Assembly (NCBI RefSeq): GCF_026240635.1
Contig: NZ_CP110848.1
Span: 3,863,741-3,927,740 of the forward strand
Direction: 5' to 3'
Length of the DNA: 64,000 nucleotides
Source of the DNA: Trichothermofontia sichuanensis B231
GTDB lineage: Bacteria; Cyanobacteriota; Cyanobacteriia; B231
Positions 8,551 through 17,451 of the stretch are shown here, piece by piece (positions within the stretch are counted from its first letter, which is position 1; every line of letters starts with the position of its first letter). Below the pieces are notes generated by a model. That model ran no database searches and was not told the origin of the DNA. It was given only the letters and a program-made list of their open reading frames with translations. Position numbers and translations under genes: made by a program.

Positions 8551-11295
8551 TCAGTGGAGATAGCGATCGCGCAAAAATTGTTCTGCTTGCTGGCGATCGC
8601 GAATCAGACCATCGAGCGTTGCGGCATGGAGTTCAGCCAGCATTTGCTTGAACTGGCGACCAGGTTTATAGCCCAATTGTTTGAGGTCATCGCCATCTAA
8701 GAGGGGTTTGATGTGGGACCAGGTTGTTAGGTATTGCCAGAGATAGCGGCGCAGGGCGCGTTCGCAGCGACAACCGACTAAGATTAGTAACTCCAGCGCA
8801 TAGGGTTGCAGGAGGCTGACTATCTGGCTGGGGGTTTGGCAGGTCGGTAAGGTTTGGGTGACCTTGAGTTCAACCGCTGCTAGGTTGTGTAACCGTTCAA
8901 TGCTCGATATTGGTAATTGCATCGCAGCGGCGATCGGCCCGCGTAAGGGGGGAGCCAGGTAGGCCAGGAGCAACTCCAGGAGGACTTCCCAGTGGGGGCG
9001 GCTGTGCTGGGGATCAAAGCGGCGTAACCAGCGATCGGCCCGTCGCAGTTGCCACCACAGGGCATCGTCTAAATGCAGGCTGCTGTGGATACATTGCAAG
9101 GCGTCCAGATCTCCCAGGAGGCGCAGGGCCGACGGCCACTGGGCCGATTGCAGAATGTATTTCAACTCCATTTTGAGGCGGGTTTGCAAAGCGGGTGCCC
9201 GTTGCGCCTGTTGTTGCATTTGGGCATAAATCCCACTGGCGATCGCATGACGGATATAGCGCTCCGTCTGCTCATCCAGGTGAAACCCTAAGCGCACGGC
9301 AAAACGGACAGCCCGATAAATGCGTGTTGGGTCTTCGATAAAACTATTGGCATGGAGGACGCGAATTTTGCCCGCCTGGAGATCGTGGAGACCGCCAAAA
9401 AAGTCCAGCAGTTCCCCTGCTCGTGGTGGCGTTAGGCGAATTGCCATCGCATTGATCGTAAAGTCGCGGCGATAGAGATCCTGGCGAATGGAACTGGCCT
9501 CCACCTCTGGGTTGGCCGCAGGGTAGGGATAAAATTCCGTGCGAGCCGTGGCAATGTCGATCATCAACGAATCCAGGGCCGGGTGTTTGTGCCATACCAG
9601 GGCTGCCGTTTGAAACCGACCGTGGACCTGAAGCCGGGACTCCGGGTAAGTTTGCTGTAACGCCTGAGCAATCTCAACCCCTGCCCCCACCTGGGGAATC
9701 TGCTCAAAGCCATCCACCACCAGATCAATGTCGCTCAAAGCCAGGGGTTCCCCTGGTGTGGCCAGCATCAAGGTCCGCACGGCTCCCCCAACCAGATACA
9801 GGTGCCACCCCCGCTGTTCGGCGGCTTTAGCGGCTGTTATCAAAATGTCCCACAGGGCTGGCTGGAGCGATCGCTGGAGCCGTTGCCACATCTCACGGGG
9901 TAGGGGGCAGTAGGCACTGGGAGGGATCGCGGGGGCACGGTTGCCGCTGGTTTGGGTCTGGTGCAATTGCCGTAGGACATCCGTGCGCGTCACAATGCCG
10001 ATAAGGTGCCCCTGGTCGTTGAGGACGGGCAGGCGACCAATGTCATAGGTCACCATCAGGTCTTCGATTTCCGGCAGCAGGGTATCGGGGGCGATCGTGC
10101 GGGGATTGCGGGTCATATAACCCCGAACGGGAGCATGACTAAACCCGTGGTGCAGTGCAATATCAATATCCCGACGGGAAATTACCCCCACCAGTTGGTC
10201 CGTTTCATCGACCACCGACAAGCCGGAGTGGCCATAGCGCAACAAAATCCGCTGGGCTTCAGCGATCGTCGTATCGGGACGAATCGTGCGTACCGGCGAC
10301 GACATCAAATCGCGGGCGGTGGGTGGTTGGGGCAATTGTTGGCGCACCTGGTCCAGGAGTGGGGGCAAGACCCGATCGGGGTCCACATCCCGCAGGGTCA
10401 AGGCCGCCGCCGTGGGATGGCCGCCTCCCCCCCAGGGTTCAAACACCTTGGCTAGGTTAAGTCCCTCCTCTGGATCACGGCTGAAACTGGGAACGCGGGC
10501 ACGCCCGATCACCGTCAGCCGACTGCCCTTGCCGCCGCCCAGACGGTAGTAGCTGGCCAGCAGCAGCACATCACTTTCGGTAAGATCGATCAACCGCGCC
10601 GCCAAACTCGACAACCCAGGGGCATAGCCCGGTGTATCCAGCACCACCCACGCTAACCGCTGACCCGCGACCACCTCGGTCTGGATCGTTTCCAGGGCTG
10701 TCGTTAACAACGCTTGCAGGTTAGGCGACAGGCCCGGTTCCACAAATTCCGCGATCGTGCGTAAATTAGCCCCCTGCTGCATTAACCAAGCGAGGGCCAA
10801 GGCATCGCGATCGGTGGTCTGCTCATAGGTCAGGGACCCCGTATCCACATGAATTCCCAGGGCCATCACCGTTGCCTCTGCCACTGAAAGGCTGATCTGC
10901 TGCGCCTGGAGGTGTTCGACTAGGAGGGTGCTGGTAGACCCCACTGGTTCAATTTGGACCCAGGTGGCGGGGATATCCCCCTTAACCAGTTGGTGGTGAT
11001 CGTAGAGAAAGATGGGAATCGCGTCGAGGGTGAGCCATTCAGCGGCCTTGCCCAGGCGATCGCGTTGTTGGGTATCCACAATCGTGAGGGATCGAATCTG
11101 GCGGGGATTAACCGATCGGCGTTCGATCAGGGGATATTCATCGCGATAGAGTGCCAGGAATTCCTGTACCCCTGGATGGCAGCCCCCCGTCAACACAATC
11201 CGCGCTCCTGGTCGCAGCCGCGTTACACCCACTGCCGCCCCCAGCGTATCGAAGTCTGCTGTTGTGTGACAGAGGACTAAATCCAATAAGGCCAC
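8551..11295 (-). CDS. DHH phosphoesterase - tandem CBS - tRNA nucleotidyltransferase (CCA/poly(A) polymerase family)
   Basis: A 914-residue protein of an architecture known in cyanobacteria. Residues 1-320 are a DHH/DHHA1 phosphoesterase: DFDTLGA at 14-20, DTQQRDRLG near 74, DHH at 99-101, HVDTGS, and the DHHA1 loop [11 protein letters not shown]. Residues about 325-450 are two CBS domains ([19 protein letters not shown] and [19 protein letters not shown]), which often bind adenylates. The rest is a class II nucleotidyltransferase with [13 protein letters not shown], the DID metal pair in [10 protein letters not shown], and [13 protein letters not shown]. In this family the enzyme adds all or part of the CCA tail to tRNA; the DHH part may act on oligonucleotides. 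Whether it adds A, CC or CCA cannot be told by eye. All catalytic motifs are present. Confidence 0.9.
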   Translation of the reverse strand: MALLDLVLCHTTADFDTLGAAVGVTRLRPGARIVLTGGCHPGVQEFLALYRDEYPLIERRSVNPRQIRSLTIVDTQQRDRLGKAAEWLTLDAIPIFLYDHHQLVKGDIPATWVQIEPVGSTSTLLVEHLQAQQISLSVAEATVMALGIHVDTGSLTYEQTTDRDALALAWLMQQGANLRTIAEFVEPGLSPNLQALLTTALETIQTEVVAGQRLAWVVLDTPGYAPGLSSLAARLIDLTESDVLLLASYYRLGGGKGSRLTVIGRARVPSFSRDPEEGLNLAKVFEPWGGGGHPTAAALTLRDVDPDRVLPPLLDQVRQQLPQPPTARDLMSSPVRTIRPDTTIAEAQRILLRYGHSGLSVVDETDQLVGVISRRDIDIALHHGFSHAPVRGYMTRNPRTIAPDTLLPEIEDLMVTYDIGRLPVLNDQGHLIGIVTRTDVLRQLHQTQTSGNRAPAIPPSAYCPLPREMWQRLQRSLQPALWDILITAAKAAEQRGWHLYLVGGAVRTLMLATPGEPLALSDIDLVVDGFEQIPQVGAGVEIAQALQQTYPESRLQVHGRFQTAALVWHKHPALDSLMIDIATARTEFYPYPAANPEVEASSIRQDLYRRDFTINAMAIRLTPPRAGELLDFFGGLHDLQAGKIRVLHANSFIEDPTRIYRAVRFAVRLGFHLDEQTERYIRHAIASGIYAQMQQQAQRAPALQTRLKMELKYILQSAQWPSALRLLGDLDALQCIHSSLHLDDALWWQLRRADRWLRRFDPQHSRPHWEVLLELLLAYLAPPLRGPIAAAMQLPISSIERLHNLAAVELKVTQTLPTCQTPSQIVSLLQPYALELLILVGCRCERALRRYLWQYLTTWSHIKPLLDGDDLKQLGYKPGRQFKQMLAELHAATLDGLIRDRQQAEQFLRDRYLH

Positions 11296-11436
11296 GATCG
11301 TCTACCCACCTTGCCGTGTCACTTTTCTGATAGCCTAACTACTGGGGGGCGGTTCCCACAAAATGGAACAGCCCAGCAGTGTCGCGATTGGCGACCGCAC
11401 TTAATTAAGACAACTGTTGTTTGGGAGCAGGGATTT

Positions 11437-11625
11437 ATGACGATCGTATTTCAAATTGCACTGGCTGCCCTGGTATTGCTATCCTTTGCGATGGTCGTTT
11501 GGGTACCCGTTGCCTATGCCTCACCGACCAATTGGGATCAGTCGAAGCAGCTGATCTTTATTGGCTCAGGGTTGTGGGTTGCCCTAGTTATCCTGGTTGG
11601 GGTCTTGAATTACCTGGTGGCCTAG
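11437..11625 (+). CDS. psbZ: Photosystem II protein PsbZ (Ycf9)
   Basis: A 62-residue membrane protein beginning [20 protein letters not shown], with two hydrophobic helices separated by a short polar loop ([19 protein letters not shown]) and ending VGVLNYLVA. Length and sequence fit PsbZ, a small subunit at the edge of photosystem II that contacts CP43. The ATG at 11437 is chosen because it gives the canonical N-terminus and has a GGGAG purine run 10-15 bp upstream; longer upstream in-frame starts add non-conserved residues. It is divergent from the DHH-CBS-CCA gene, with a 141-bp intergenic promoter region. It appears to be transcribed alone. Confidence 0.95.
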   Translation: MTIVFQIALAALVLLSFAMVVWVPVAYASPTNWDQSKQLIFIGSGLWVALVILVGVLNYLVA

Positions 11626-12740
11626 GTTGCGTTGCTCAGGTTAAGACCGCAAAGTTCAAGCTTTTTTCACATTGATAGGTTGGGTCGACCCCAAAGCAGC
11701 CTGACAGGTTTAGTACGTTGGGCTGCGTCACTTTGACATCAACCTACAATTAGGTTATAGGTTAGCTTTGGTACAGTTAATATCTAATAGATTTACAATT
11801 ACAGCCTTTACCTCAATCATAAAGTACAGTTTTACGGCTCTTCTGGGATTTTGGGGTAAACAGTATCAGCAACTACAAATAAACGATCGGAAACGTTGAG
11901 TTTATGGTGGGGGCGCGTAGCGCCCCCACCATAAACTCAGGAGAGCCAGTTTTACAAAGGTAAAATGGCGCAGCCCGTGGGTGTGGCCCTCACCCTAAAT
12001 CCCTCTCCCACTCTGGGAGAGGGACTTGCAAATCCAGCTCCCTCCCCTTGCGGATAGAGGAAGGCAAGGGGACGTTGTTCTCCCAGAGTGGGAGAGGGAC
12101 TTGCAAATCCAGCTCCCCTTCTCCCCACTTGGAAGAAGGGGTGGGGGGATGAGGGCCGCATCTTACCCAACTGAGATGCTCCCCTCGGTTATTCCCAAAA
12201 TGGGTGGGTGGGGGTGTTGCCCGAAACCCTGGGGGGCAGGTTTATGTAGATGCTCGGTTATTCCGAAAATTGGTCGGTAAACCTGCCCCTACGCAATTGA
12301 TGCATCATGTCGAATGGGGTGGGATTATTGATTGGTTGTGTTGGATCGCACAGTGTTTGAGCTAACCTACGGCTACTAATCCTCTTGTAGGGTAGGCGTC
12401 CCGCCTGCCATTTTAATAAAGCTTTGTTTTCCCAGGCTGAAAATTTTTGGGTCATGCTGAAAACTGACAGGCCAGAGGGCCTCATCCCACAAGAAGACTG
12501 ACTGAAAACTTGGTTGGTCGTGCTGAAAACTGACTCTCCAGTCAATAGCCAAGATCCTGGTTTGTAAGCTTAATTATGGTGAATCGGGTGATCGTTCGCC
12601 GAAGCTACTAAAACACCCGATCCGGTTTTATTTTAGGAAGCTGTCGCCAACTTCACTGGAACAGGTCTGGACTCCCTAGGGCACGCCTAAATAATTCCCA
12701 TCATTTAGCTCTGGCAGCAAGGAGTACTCGCGCAAACCAA
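11626..12740. other. Gene-free stretch filled with nested repeats
   Basis: No convincing gene is present. Near 11678-11755 lies a dispersed ATAGGTTGGGTCGA / CATCAACCTACA segment also seen near 38.0-38.2 kb. A family C repeat starts near 11797 (ACAGCCTTTACCTCAATC) and is split by family A copy 1 at 11836-11947. From about 11985 to 12150 come two tandem blocks of GGGAGAGGGACTTGCAAATC type. Between 12160 and 12290 two diverged copies of a TCGGTTATTCC segment occur, and near 12430-12540 a GCTGAAAACTGA motif is repeated. A stem-loop with arms ATCGGGTG (12583-12590) and CACCCGAT (12614-12621), followed by a T-rich run on the plus strand, lies about 120 bp beyond the end of the next gene. Confidence 0.6.
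11836..11947 (+). mobile_element. MITE-like repeat, family A copy 1, with 8-bp target duplication
   Basis: A 112-bp element with termini GGCTCTTCT and (inverted) GGCTCTCCT. It is flanked on both sides by the direct repeat AGTTTTAC (11828-11835 and 11948-11955), a target-site duplication. Inside, positions 11897-11939 form a perfect palindrome with two 20-bp arms around GTA (arms start TGAGTTTATGGTGGGGG). The flanking sequence before and after belongs to a family C repeat, so this copy jumped into an older repeat. It has no coding capacity, so it must have been mobilised in trans. Confidence 0.85.
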
Positions 12741-14222
12741 CTACACAACCAACACCACCTGAAAACCCAGGTAGAAGTAGTAGTCGACTGAAGAGAAGTA
12801 GCCGCGGTACGAAGCACGGCAATTGCCAGTGGACTCGTTACACAAACCACTGCGAATCGGATGAAGAGAAGAATTTCCGCCCTTCGTTAACCGCGTGCCA
12901 TCATTAGGTAGTTCATTTGTATTGTTAGTCCAATTATCGGCACACCACTCCCAGACATGGCCATGCATATCCACCAGCCCCCAGAAATTTTCATGCTCCT
13001 TCGCCTTCTCATACACGGAATGAGTACGCCTTCCTGAATTGCCATCGTACCAGGCGTGTTTACCCAGATCATTATCGCTATTGCCAAACCAGAACTTCGT
13101 CGTTGTCCCCGCCCGACAGGCATACTCCCACTGGGCCTCACTAGGCAAATATACCTTCTGCCCCGCCATCACTGGCTCCTGCGATAGTTTTTTACAAAAC
13201 GCCTTAGCATCATTCCAGGACACCCTTTCTACGGGACAATCCAAATCGCCCTTAAAGTCTGACGGATTATTCCCCATAATCGCCTGATACTGCCGCTGCG
13301 TGATCGGGTACTTACTCATGCGAAACGCTGCCAGGTGAATCTCACGCCCATTCAAATTCAGCGTCCCCTTGCGTATTTCAACAAACTCCAGATCGCCGCC
13401 ATCATTGGGTAGCGTAAAGATCAATTGCCGCCGCCGCTCCGCCGCTTCCTGTTGCTGCCGCAACGCCTCATTAAACGCCGTAATTCGCTCCTGCTGAATC
13501 TGGTGCAAAAACAACGCCAGCGGGCGAATATATTCCGTTTCCAATCCCGTCGGTAACCCCCATTCACCCCCTCCAACTGCGTCACATAGAAGGGATTATC
13601 GCCATCCACCAAGGCATAGAGATCGAGCAAAAATACGGCATAAATCTTTTGCAGCGTTGTCAACCAATCCCCGATCATTTCATACAGATCATCCTCAGCC
13701 AGAGACGCCCCCACTTCCCCCTGCACCTGTTGCGCCAACTCCCGCCACGGCAACTCCACGTCCAAATGGCCCCCCAGCAACTTCGCACTTTGACTACCCC
13801 AGAGTTTGTAATGGAAATAGGCACAACGCCGCGTCACCTTACTAAAGCTCATCACACAGGGCACATTCGGAATAATGCTCTGCAACTGGGCCGCATTCGT
13901 ATCGAAAATATTTTCATCATCAAAAAAGCGGCTATAAAAACGCACCCGCTCCTGAAACACCGAATTGGCAAACTTCTTAATTTGGCTTTCAGCATCCGCC
14001 GCTAACTCCGTCTGAAAATAATCCGGACACCCCGCCGTAATTTGCATCTTGGCACACACAATCACTATTGTTGCTAAGCGCCTCCGCGATCGCGCTATCC
14101 CCACGATGGGGCGTGCTCCCAAACGCTTGCCGTCCCATTAACATCGCCAACGGTTCCGCAAAGTCACCCACAAACTTACTACCAATTTCAAACGCTTTCT
14201 TAGCCAGATCGATCAGCTTCAT
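12741..14222 (-). pseudogene. Broken gene for an FGE/C-type-lectin-fold protein; 3' end resembles a DGR variable region
   Basis: Three adjacent minus-strand reading frames read as one gene of about 490 codons with two frameshifts. The start (14220-14222) encodes MKLIDLAKKAFEIGSKFVGD; the frame shifts near 14060-14075, continues through KKFANSVFQERVRFYSRFFD, and shifts again at a G-run near 13555-13560. The C-terminal 230 residues are a formylglycine-generating-enzyme (SUMF1) domain: FRMSKYPITQRQYQAIMGN, VSWNDAKAFCKKLS, LPSEAQWEYACRAGT, GLVDMHGHVWEWCADNW. The last 30 codons read GNCRASYRGYFSSVDYYFY then LGFQVV, with Y, F, G and D all ending in C (TAC, TTC, GGC, GAC), as if each came from AAC by adenine mutagenesis. 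It follows the DUF29 gene with ends almost touching. The frameshifts could be sequencing errors; if not, the gene is dead. Confidence 0.65.
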
Positions 14223-14726
14223 TGTTCAATCCTCCCAAAGTGTGTACTCAGCCTCAAACACCTCAGCCCAACTCAGCGCCATCACCGTGGGTTGTTTCCC
14301 CATCTCATCCCGCGCATCCTGCTGCGCCGCCAAAAAACATTTTTCCCAAATCGACATCAAAAAATCCCGATTCAGGCTGGGCATCTCCTCCTGACTTGCC
14401 GCAATTTCCCGTCGCGCCGATCGGATCGCAATCACCCAACTGGCCCTGCGTTTATCCGGTTATTCCTGCCACTTAATCACGTGCAACATCAACCGCGTCA
14501 ATTGACTGATACCGCCCGTTTCTCCGATCGCCCCATCGACTCCGCCAAACTGTCCAAAAGGTCATACGCCGCCGTCACCTCTCCCTCCCGAAGCAACTGC
14601 TTCGCCTCCCTCCCGAAGCAACTGCTTCGCCTGTTCAACTGCCAAATAGGGCGACTGAAACACCAAGTCATCCCACGATCGTGCCTCCAATTCCCCCTTA
14701 ACTGGCCCCGCCATAACGTCCGCCAT
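14223..14726 (-). pseudogene. DUF29-family gene, broken
   Basis: Minus-strand coding begins ATG at 14724-14726 (MADVMAGPVKGELEARSWDD) and ends with a TGA at 14226-14228. Pieces in different frames together resemble the cyanobacterial DUF29 family: a MGRSEKRAV motif, a LHVIKWQ segment, RRASWVIAIRSARREIA and a C-terminal EVFEAEYTLWED. At least three lesions are visible: a perfect 25-bp tandem duplication (CTCCCTCCCGAAGC... twice, about 14580-14630), a one-base loss near the MGRSEKRAV segment, and an in-frame TAA where CAA would be expected near 14460. DUF29 proteins have no established function and are often found in mobile or toxin-like neighbourhoods. It sits directly upstream of the broken FGE-domain gene, probably once one operon. 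Confidence 0.7.
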
Positions 14727-14829
14727 CCTACCCTCCCCGCCCGTTGCTTTTATCCACACGGCGATTTCTTATATACTGTCTGTCGTTGACCGCTTATGCT
14801 GTCAATATAGCGCCCCAGTTCCCCCATGC

Positions 14830-15024
14830 CCATCCCCGCCCTCGCCCCCGAAACCTCAACCGTCATCCCAACCCGTCTCCTGCCAATGGTTACGCCTACC
14901 GATTCGGGAGGGGATTGAGTTGCACCTGCAATCGGACACCCCCCTGCCCCAAACCCCGCTGGAGTATCAACATCTACTCGCCGAGATTGAACGCACCTTA
15001 AAAGCCTGGGCAGGGGGCACCTAG
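14830..15024 (+). pseudogene. Possible short coding remnant
   Basis: A plus-strand frame ending at TAG 15022-15024 reads PKPQPSSQPVSCQWLRLPIR, then EGIELHLQSDTPLPQTPL and LLAEIERTLKAWAGGT. Amphipathic helices and codon use look coding, but the frame has no ATG, GTG or TTG start at a sensible place. The nearest ATG (14826) is in another frame, so a one-base shift would be needed. I do not recognise the family. It may be a small decayed gene or a remnant of a longer one. The remaining bases up to the psbD terminator hold nothing I can identify. Confidence 0.3.
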
Positions 15025-15062
15025 GGCTTCCCTAACCGGGTCCCTCCAATCAAGTCACCCCA

Positions 15063-15092
15063 TAAAAAATGCCCCGTCCATAGCGGGGCACT
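15063..15092 (-). terminator. Rho-independent terminator of psbD
   Basis: Read on the minus strand, GCCCCG and CGGGGC form a stem around a 7-base loop (15071-15089) and are followed by six Ts (15064-15069 on the complementary strand). It lies about 70 bp downstream of the psbD stop, the expected place for a single-gene transcript. Confidence 0.85.
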
Positions 15093-15161
15093 GCAATTCA
15101 CTAGTATTTAATCCACGCAATGAAATGATTGCTAGGTGCTAGGGTGAACCACCCCATTTCC

Positions 15162-16220
15162 CTAGAGCGCATTACCGCGCGGTAGCACTTCTTCAGGGAA
15201 GACAAAATGTTCATGGGGTTGGTCTTGGGGAGCCATCCAAGCCCGTAGACCCTCGTTGAGCAGAATGTTCTTGGTGTAGAACGTCTCAAACTCAGGGTCT
15301 TCGGCAGCCCGAATCTCCTGGCTCACAAAGTCATAAGCCCGCAGGTTCAGCGCCAAACCGACAATGCCAACCGCACTCATCCACAGCCCCATCACGGGCA
15401 CGAACAACATGAAAAAGTGCAACCAACGCTTGTTGGAAAAGGCAATCCCGAAAATCTGCGACCAGAAGCGGTTCGCCGTCACCATCGAGTAGGTTTCCTC
15501 CGATTGCGTCGGCGTGAAGGCGCGGAAGGTATTGGCCCCTTCGCCATCTTCAAACAGGGTGTTCTCCACCGTCGCCCCGTGAATTGCACACAGCAGGGCA
15601 CCACCAAGGACACCGGCTACCCCCATCATGTGGAAGGGATTGAGCGTCCAGTTGTGGAACCCTTGCAAAAACAGCAGGAAGCGGAAAATCGCCGCCACGC
15701 CAAAGCTAGGGGCAAAGAACCAACTCGATTGCCCCAGCGGGTACATCAAAAACACGCTTACGAAGACGGCGATCGGGGCCGAAAAGGCGATGGCGTTGTA
15801 GGGGCGCAGACCCACCAGCCGAGCGATTTCAAACTGGCGCAGCATGAAGCCAATCAGCCCGAAGGCCCCGTGCAGCGCCACAAAGGTCCACAGGCCGCCG
15901 AGTTGGCACCAGCGGGTGAAATTGCCCTGGGCTTCCGGTCCCCAGAGGAACAGCAGGGAGTGCCCCAGGCTATCGGGTGGCGTCGAGACGGCCACGGTGA
16001 GGAAATTGCAGCCTTCCAGGTAGGAGGAGGCGAGTCCGTGGGTATACCAGGACGTGACAAAGGTGGTTCCGGTCAGCCAGCCGCCCAGGGCCAAGTAGGC
16101 ACAGGGGAACAGCAGCAGACCTGACCAGCCGACAAAGACGAATCTATCGCGCTTTAGCCAGTCATCGAGAACGTCGAACCATCCCCGACTGGCACTCGCA
16201 CGACCCACTGCAATGGTCAT
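15162..16220 (-). CDS. psbD: Photosystem II reaction centre D2 protein
   Basis: 352 residues, exactly the usual length of D2. All key residues fall at canonical numbers: Tyr160 (redox-active TyrD, in [13 protein letters not shown]), His197 (special-pair chlorophyll ligand, in NPFHMMG), His214 and His268 (non-haem iron ligands, in [10 protein letters not shown] and KRWLHFF). It starts [20 protein letters not shown] and has GGAG 9 bases before the ATG. D2 pairs with D1 to carry the electron-transfer chain of photosystem II in the thylakoid membrane. In the usual psbDC operon psbC overlaps the psbD end; here there is no psbC and a terminator follows at once. It is therefore the stand-alone psbD copy that many cyanobacteria keep as a second, often light-regulated, gene. 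Confidence 0.98.
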   Translation of the reverse strand: MTIAVGRASASRGWFDVLDDWLKRDRFVFVGWSGLLLFPCAYLALGGWLTGTTFVTSWYTHGLASSYLEGCNFLTVAVSTPPDSLGHSLLFLWGPEAQGNFTRWCQLGGLWTFVALHGAFGLIGFMLRQFEIARLVGLRPYNAIAFSAPIAVFVSVFLMYPLGQSSWFFAPSFGVAAIFRFLLFLQGFHNWTLNPFHMMGVAGVLGGALLCAIHGATVENTLFEDGEGANTFRAFTPTQSEETYSMVTANRFWSQIFGIAFSNKRWLHFFMLFVPVMGLWMSAVGIVGLALNLRAYDFVSQEIRAAEDPEFETFYTKNILLNEGLRAWMAPQDQPHEHFVFPEEVLPRGNAL

Positions 16221-16594
16221 TGCGGTTATCTCCAGGGTTTATATATGACGACAAGCACTGCCTCTGCCGGGGCAAACCCCTAGGCCATCCTTGCCACGAT
16301 CGCAACCTGCGCTTAGCAGCAAAGGTACCTACTTGTCAGCAGAGTTTACTTTTCTTTACTTGGGAATTATAGCAAACTCTTCTGGGTTCTCTGGGGTTAG
16401 GGTTAAATTCTTGTTGATCCCTGCCCAGACCATTGCTCAGGGGGGGAGTGGCGGGTTCCCTAGCCCTGGGTGGGCAGGAAAGTTTCCAGAACTTTTAAGG
16501 CTTAGGGGGCTAGAAATGGGGGGAGGGGGGATTGTCCCCTGGTTAAATTAGCGTGTTTACTGGCAAGTGGTTTGCCGAGGCAGCGTTGAGTTTG
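16221..16594. other. Divergent promoter region between psbD and the ECF transporter operon
   Basis: A 374-bp gap. Next to psbD it has the ribosome site and, further up, a TATATA-containing stretch (about 16240) that could be a -10 element for psbD. The half nearer the transporter genes is G-rich (runs of 5-7 G around 16440 and 16510-16530). I looked for a cobalamin riboswitch or NikR-type palindrome in front of the metal transporter operon and saw neither. Confidence 0.45.
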
Positions 16595-17344
16595 ATGACA
16601 CACCTGTTTCCCGTGTTGATCCATCCCCTAGGTGAGTTAGGTTTAATCTTCCCGCCCTCATTGGCCCTGCATATTCCCGATGGGTTTCTCAATCCACCCG
16701 TGATGCTGGTGACCTGGGTTGTTGCGATCGCCCTGATCGCCGTTTGTCTGCGCCAGGTCAAAGCCGACTACCAAGATCGGATGGTACCCCTGATGGGCGT
16801 CTGCGCCGCCTTCGTCTTCGCTGCCCAGATGATCAACTTTCCGATCCCTGGCGGTACCTCTGGGCACCTGTTGGGCGGCACCCTAGCTGGAGTTCTGCTG
16901 GGGCCGTGGGCCGGTTCCCTGGTGATGACTGCCGTCTTTATTGTCCAGAGCCTCTTTTTCCAGGATGGCGGCATTCTGGTCATGGGAGCCAACATCTTCA
17001 ACATGGGCCTGATTGGCACCTTCTTCGGCTATTACGTGTTTCAAACCGTTCGCAGAACCATTGGCCACAATAGGTTAGCGGGTATGGTGATTGGCAGTGC
17101 GATTGCTGCGTGGGCCAGCGTTGTCCTTGCCGCCGTCATCTGTGCCCTGCAATTGGGCCTATCGGGAACCGTCCCCCTGTCCGTGGCCCTAGTGGCGATG
17201 GTGGGGTGGCATATGGTCATTGGCATTGGCGAAGCCATCATCACCGCGATCGCCGTCACCTTCATCTGGCGCACCCGCCCCGATTTGTTCTACCGTCCCC
17301 CCCGCAAAGCTGTGCCCTTATCCCATAGCGGCATCGTGGAATAG
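16595..17344 (+). CDS. cbiM: Cobalt/nickel ECF transporter substrate-binding permease (CbiM/NikM)
   Basis: About 249 residues from the ATG at 16595; an in-frame GTG at 16553 is possible but has a poorer context. This is the S-component that binds the metal ion and sits in the inner membrane. The family hallmark HIPDGF occurs at residues 26-31 after a short hydrophobic leader ending PPSLA, and the further metal-site region INFPIPGGTSGHLLGG is intact. Seven or so hydrophobic helices follow (LVTWVVAIALIAV, LLGPWAGSLVMTAVFIV, VIGSAIAAWASVVLAAV). Oddly the residue before the key His is Leu, not the usual Met that becomes the mature N-terminus (LHIPDG instead of MHIPDG). It is the first gene of the M-N-Q-O operon. 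Cobalt versus nickel cannot be decided from sequence alone. Confidence 0.9.
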   Translation: MTHLFPVLIHPLGELGLIFPPSLALHIPDGFLNPPVMLVTWVVAIALIAVCLRQVKADYQDRMVPLMGVCAAFVFAAQMINFPIPGGTSGHLLGGTLAGVLLGPWAGSLVMTAVFIVQSLFFQDGGILVMGANIFNMGLIGTFFGYYVFQTVRRTIGHNRLAGMVIGSAIAAWASVVLAAVICALQLGLSGTVPLSVALVAMVGWHMVIGIGEAIITAIAVTFIWRTRPDLFYRPPRKAVPLSHSGIVE

Positions 17345-17451
17345 ATATACAAGTCCCACAGAACTCAAACACCAACCTCCCAGGCATTCAAACCTCATTT
17401 TCTCTTTTCTCATTTTCTCTTTTCTCTTTTCTCTCTCTTTCCTCCTAACCC

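Noticed and set aside
13545-13565. Programmed ribosomal frameshift joining the two halves of the FGE-domain gene
   Set aside because: A G-run could allow slippage, but a second frameshift lies upstream and the adjacent DUF29 gene is clearly broken, so decay or sequence error is a simpler explanation.
11626-14800. DGR template repeat or reverse transcriptase near the putative variable protein
   Set aside because: I saw no reverse transcriptase motif (such as YxDD) in any frame and no adenine-rich near-copy of the variable region in the window.
15417-16124. A 235-codon open frame antisense to psbD
   Set aside because: psbD is certain, and this frame has no recognisable protein features.
16221-16594. 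Cobalamin riboswitch or NikR operator before the metal ECF operon
   Set aside because: I searched for the B12-box type sequence and for GTATGA-like palindromes and found neither.
17396-17445. Polypyrimidine tracts (also at 32880-32940 and as purines near 34275-34298) as a regulatory element
   Set aside because: They are simple CTCTTTT/CTGTCCTC-type microsatellites without shared structure; no function can be argued.
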